64,000 nt of DNA from Pseudazoarcus sp963975885 (lineage in GTDB: Bacteria; Pseudomonadota; Gammaproteobacteria; Burkholderiales; Rhodocyclaceae), in the NCBI GenBank assembly GCA_963975885.1, contig CAXBIS010000001.1, forward strand, positions 1 to 64,000, read 5' to 3'. A model generated the notes under the pieces. It was given only the letters and a program-made list of their open reading frames with translations, searched no databases and was not told the DNA's origin. Position numbers and translations under genes: made by a program. Of the stretch, positions 62,808 to 64,000 are shown one piece after another. Numbering within the stretch: the first letter of the stretch is position 1; each line of letters starts with the position of its first letter.

Positions 62808-62845
62808 GGCGGGCTCCCCGTGTTGCGCAGCGAGACGCATTTCAT

Positions 62846-62869
62846 TTCGTATGGCTTAAAACATACGAA
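62846..62869. promoter_or_regulatory. Candidate Lrp-family operator
   Basis: TTCGTATG (62846-62853) and CATACGAA (62862-62869), perfect 8-bp arms with an 8-bp AT-rich spacer, centred in the AT-rich 118-bp gap between the divergent regulator and transporter genes. Size and symmetry fit Lrp/AsnC sites. Confidence 0.7.
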
Positions 62870-62925
62870 TTTTATGAAAACAACAAGCGGTTTCATTAGA
62901 AATCATTTTGTGCTTCCTGCCTAGA

Positions 62926-63930
62926 ATGGCGACTTTACGAACTCCTGTGTTTTCCGCCATGCGGCAAGATCGGGCAAGGCGTGCTGCCGGTGCCGCACGC
63001 ACCTTCTTCGGGGAAGTGTGTTCCGTGTATCTGACCCTGCTCAGGGTCATGGTGCCGGCACTGGTCGTGGTCAAGGCGCTCAACGAGCTGGGCGCCACCG
63101 CCTGGGTCGCCCTTGCGCTCTCGCCGGTGATGGCGCTGGTCGGCCTGCCCGACGAGGTCGCCATCGTGTGGGCCGCGGCGATGCTGGTGAATATCTATAC
63201 CGGCATGGTGGTGTTCTTCGACGTTGCGCCGCAGCTCGGACTCAGCGTGGCGCAGGTGACGGTGCTGGGCACCATGATCCTGGTGGCCCACTCGCTGCCG
63301 GTCGAAGGCGCGGTGGCCAAGGCCGCCGGCGCAAGCTGGCGCTCCACGCTGGCGCTGCGTCTGGGCGGCGCACTGGTGCTGGGCGCGCTGCTCAACCTCG
63401 CGTATTCGGCCAGCGCCACACTGCAGGAGCCGGCCCGCCTGTTGTGGCAGCCGGCTGGCCCGGCAGACGACAGCCTGCTGACCTGGGTATGGGCGCAGGC
63501 GCAGATGCTGGCCTTGATCTTCGTCGTCATCGCGCTGCTGATGTTGTCGCTCAGGCTGTTGCGTGCGATCGGCGTGGAGCGCTGGATTCACGCTGCGCTG
63601 GCGCCGATGTTGCGGCTCATCGGCATCGGCATCGGCCGTGAGGCCGGCCACGTCACGGTGATCGGCTTCACGCTGGGCATCAGCTTCGGCGCCGGACTGT
63701 TGATCCGGGAGGCCCGCAGCGGCGTGCTGAATCGTCGCGACATGTTCCTGACCATGTCGTTTCTCGGGCTGTGCCACAGCGTCATCGAGGACACGCTGCT
63801 GATCGTGCTGCTCGGGGCCGATCTGTCCGGCATCCTGTGGGCGAGACTGGTGTTCGCGCTGGCGGTGATCGCCGTGCTGGCGCGCCTGCCGATGCCGAAG
63901 CAATTGCGCGACGTTCCGTCACAGGGGTAG
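62926..63930 (+). CDS. Nucleoside-recognition (Gate) domain membrane protein
   Basis: 334 residues with about eight to nine hydrophobic segments in two Gate-like blocks: VYLTLLRVMVPALVVVKALNELG and VTVIGFTLGISFGAGLLIREARSGVLNRRDMFLTMSFLGLCHSVIEDTLLIVLLGADL. Related proteins are annotated YjiH/SpmA-type. Divergent Lrp-type regulator suggests an amino-acid or related substrate, possibly export. The start is uncertain: 62926 (MATLRTPVF) or an in-frame GTG at 62908; the next Met is at about residue 13. Confidence 0.85.
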   Translation: MATLRTPVFSAMRQDRARRAAGAARTFFGEVCSVYLTLLRVMVPALVVVKALNELGATAWVALALSPVMALVGLPDEVAIVWAAAMLVNIYTGMVVFFDVAPQLGLSVAQVTVLGTMILVAHSLPVEGAVAKAAGASWRSTLALRLGGALVLGALLNLAYSASATLQEPARLLWQPAGPADDSLLTWVWAQAQMLALIFVVIALLMLSLRLLRAIGVERWIHAALAPMLRLIGIGIGREAGHVTVIGFTLGISFGAGLLIREARSGVLNRRDMFLTMSFLGLCHSVIEDTLLIVLLGADLSGILWARLVFALAVIAVLARLPMPKQLRDVPSQG

Positions 63931-63966
63931 CCTCGGCGTGTCTTCATTCACTCACGGAACGCAGCG

Positions 63967-64000
63967 ATGAGCAGCCCACGACTCGCAGCCGGCATGAATC
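63967..64000 (+). CDS. Possible 5' end of a gene cut by the window edge
   Basis: An ATG at 63967 opens a frame of 11 codons (MSSPRLAAGMN) to the window end, 36 nt after the Gate-domain gene. Ribosome site weak. Not identifiable. Confidence 0.3.
   Translation, partial: MSSPRLAAGMN

Overview
The window is high-GC DNA with dense, short-spaced genes. It reads as a chromosome segment of a betaproteobacterium, most likely of the Rhodocyclales (Azoarcus/Thauera/Aromatoleum type). The basis is the neighbourhood amtB-glnK / ubiK / yifB, an SAH riboswitch in front of metH, TRAP transport, and NtrC/sigma-54 control of ammonium uptake. Genus is an inference; no rRNA or tRNA is present to fix it.

Layout. 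0-2 kb: glnK-amtB with a sigma-54 promoter and an NtrC enhancer. 2-8.3 kb: ubiK, a DsrE-like secreted protein, then a five-gene operon on the minus strand (TRAP dctP-dctQ-dctM, a gamma-glutamyltransferase-family enzyme, a terminal TetR regulator) with a promoter and an overlapping palindromic operator. 8.5-19.6 kb: M48 protease/DUF898 pair, yifB, an MFS pump, rhodanese, a PhnCDE-like oxyanion importer with a double-length permease, pdxH and a lipoprotein. 19.66-23.5 kb: SAH riboswitch plus metH. 23.5-29.1 kb: an accessory interval with REP-like palindromes and an AT-rich block carrying one 625-residue gene of unknown family, read here as a degenerate HD-like N-terminus joined to a PD-(D/E)XK nuclease-like C-terminus. 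This is the best candidate for an undescribed (possibly defence) system.

29-41.8 kb: mixed metabolic and small membrane genes (EamA, DUF1622, cytosine-deaminase-like enzyme, nitrilase, MgtC, ExoD, an IPTL-CTERM ice-binding-like protein, PsiE-like, MoaD plus a BNR-repeat protein, an exported metallo-beta-lactamase-fold protein) and an orphan strong terminator at 40.73 kb. 41.9-52 kb: a formyltransferase fused to two ACT domains (reverse of PurU order), a beta-propeller protein, a BCCT transporter, a class D beta-lactamase, an HDOD protein, a Ycf46-like AAA ATPase and a TPR/O-GlcNAc-transferase-like protein. 52.2-64 kb: a second amt with its own NtrC and sigma-54 sites, DUF924/cupin, thioredoxin/methyltransferase/cupin, a molybdopterin-domain protein, MFS, selD, GGDEF-EAL, LOG, and an Lrp regulator divergent from a Gate-domain membrane protein.

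Together: two separate ammonium-uptake units appear to answer the same nitrogen signal. One-carbon and methyl metabolism is represented by the riboswitch-controlled metH and the ACT-fused formyl-THF enzyme. selD plus a transporter of the putative selenate type suggest selenium use. At least seven REP-like palindromes are scattered in intergenic spaces, several around the AT-rich island. No CRISPR array, prophage, integrase or intact insertion sequence was seen.
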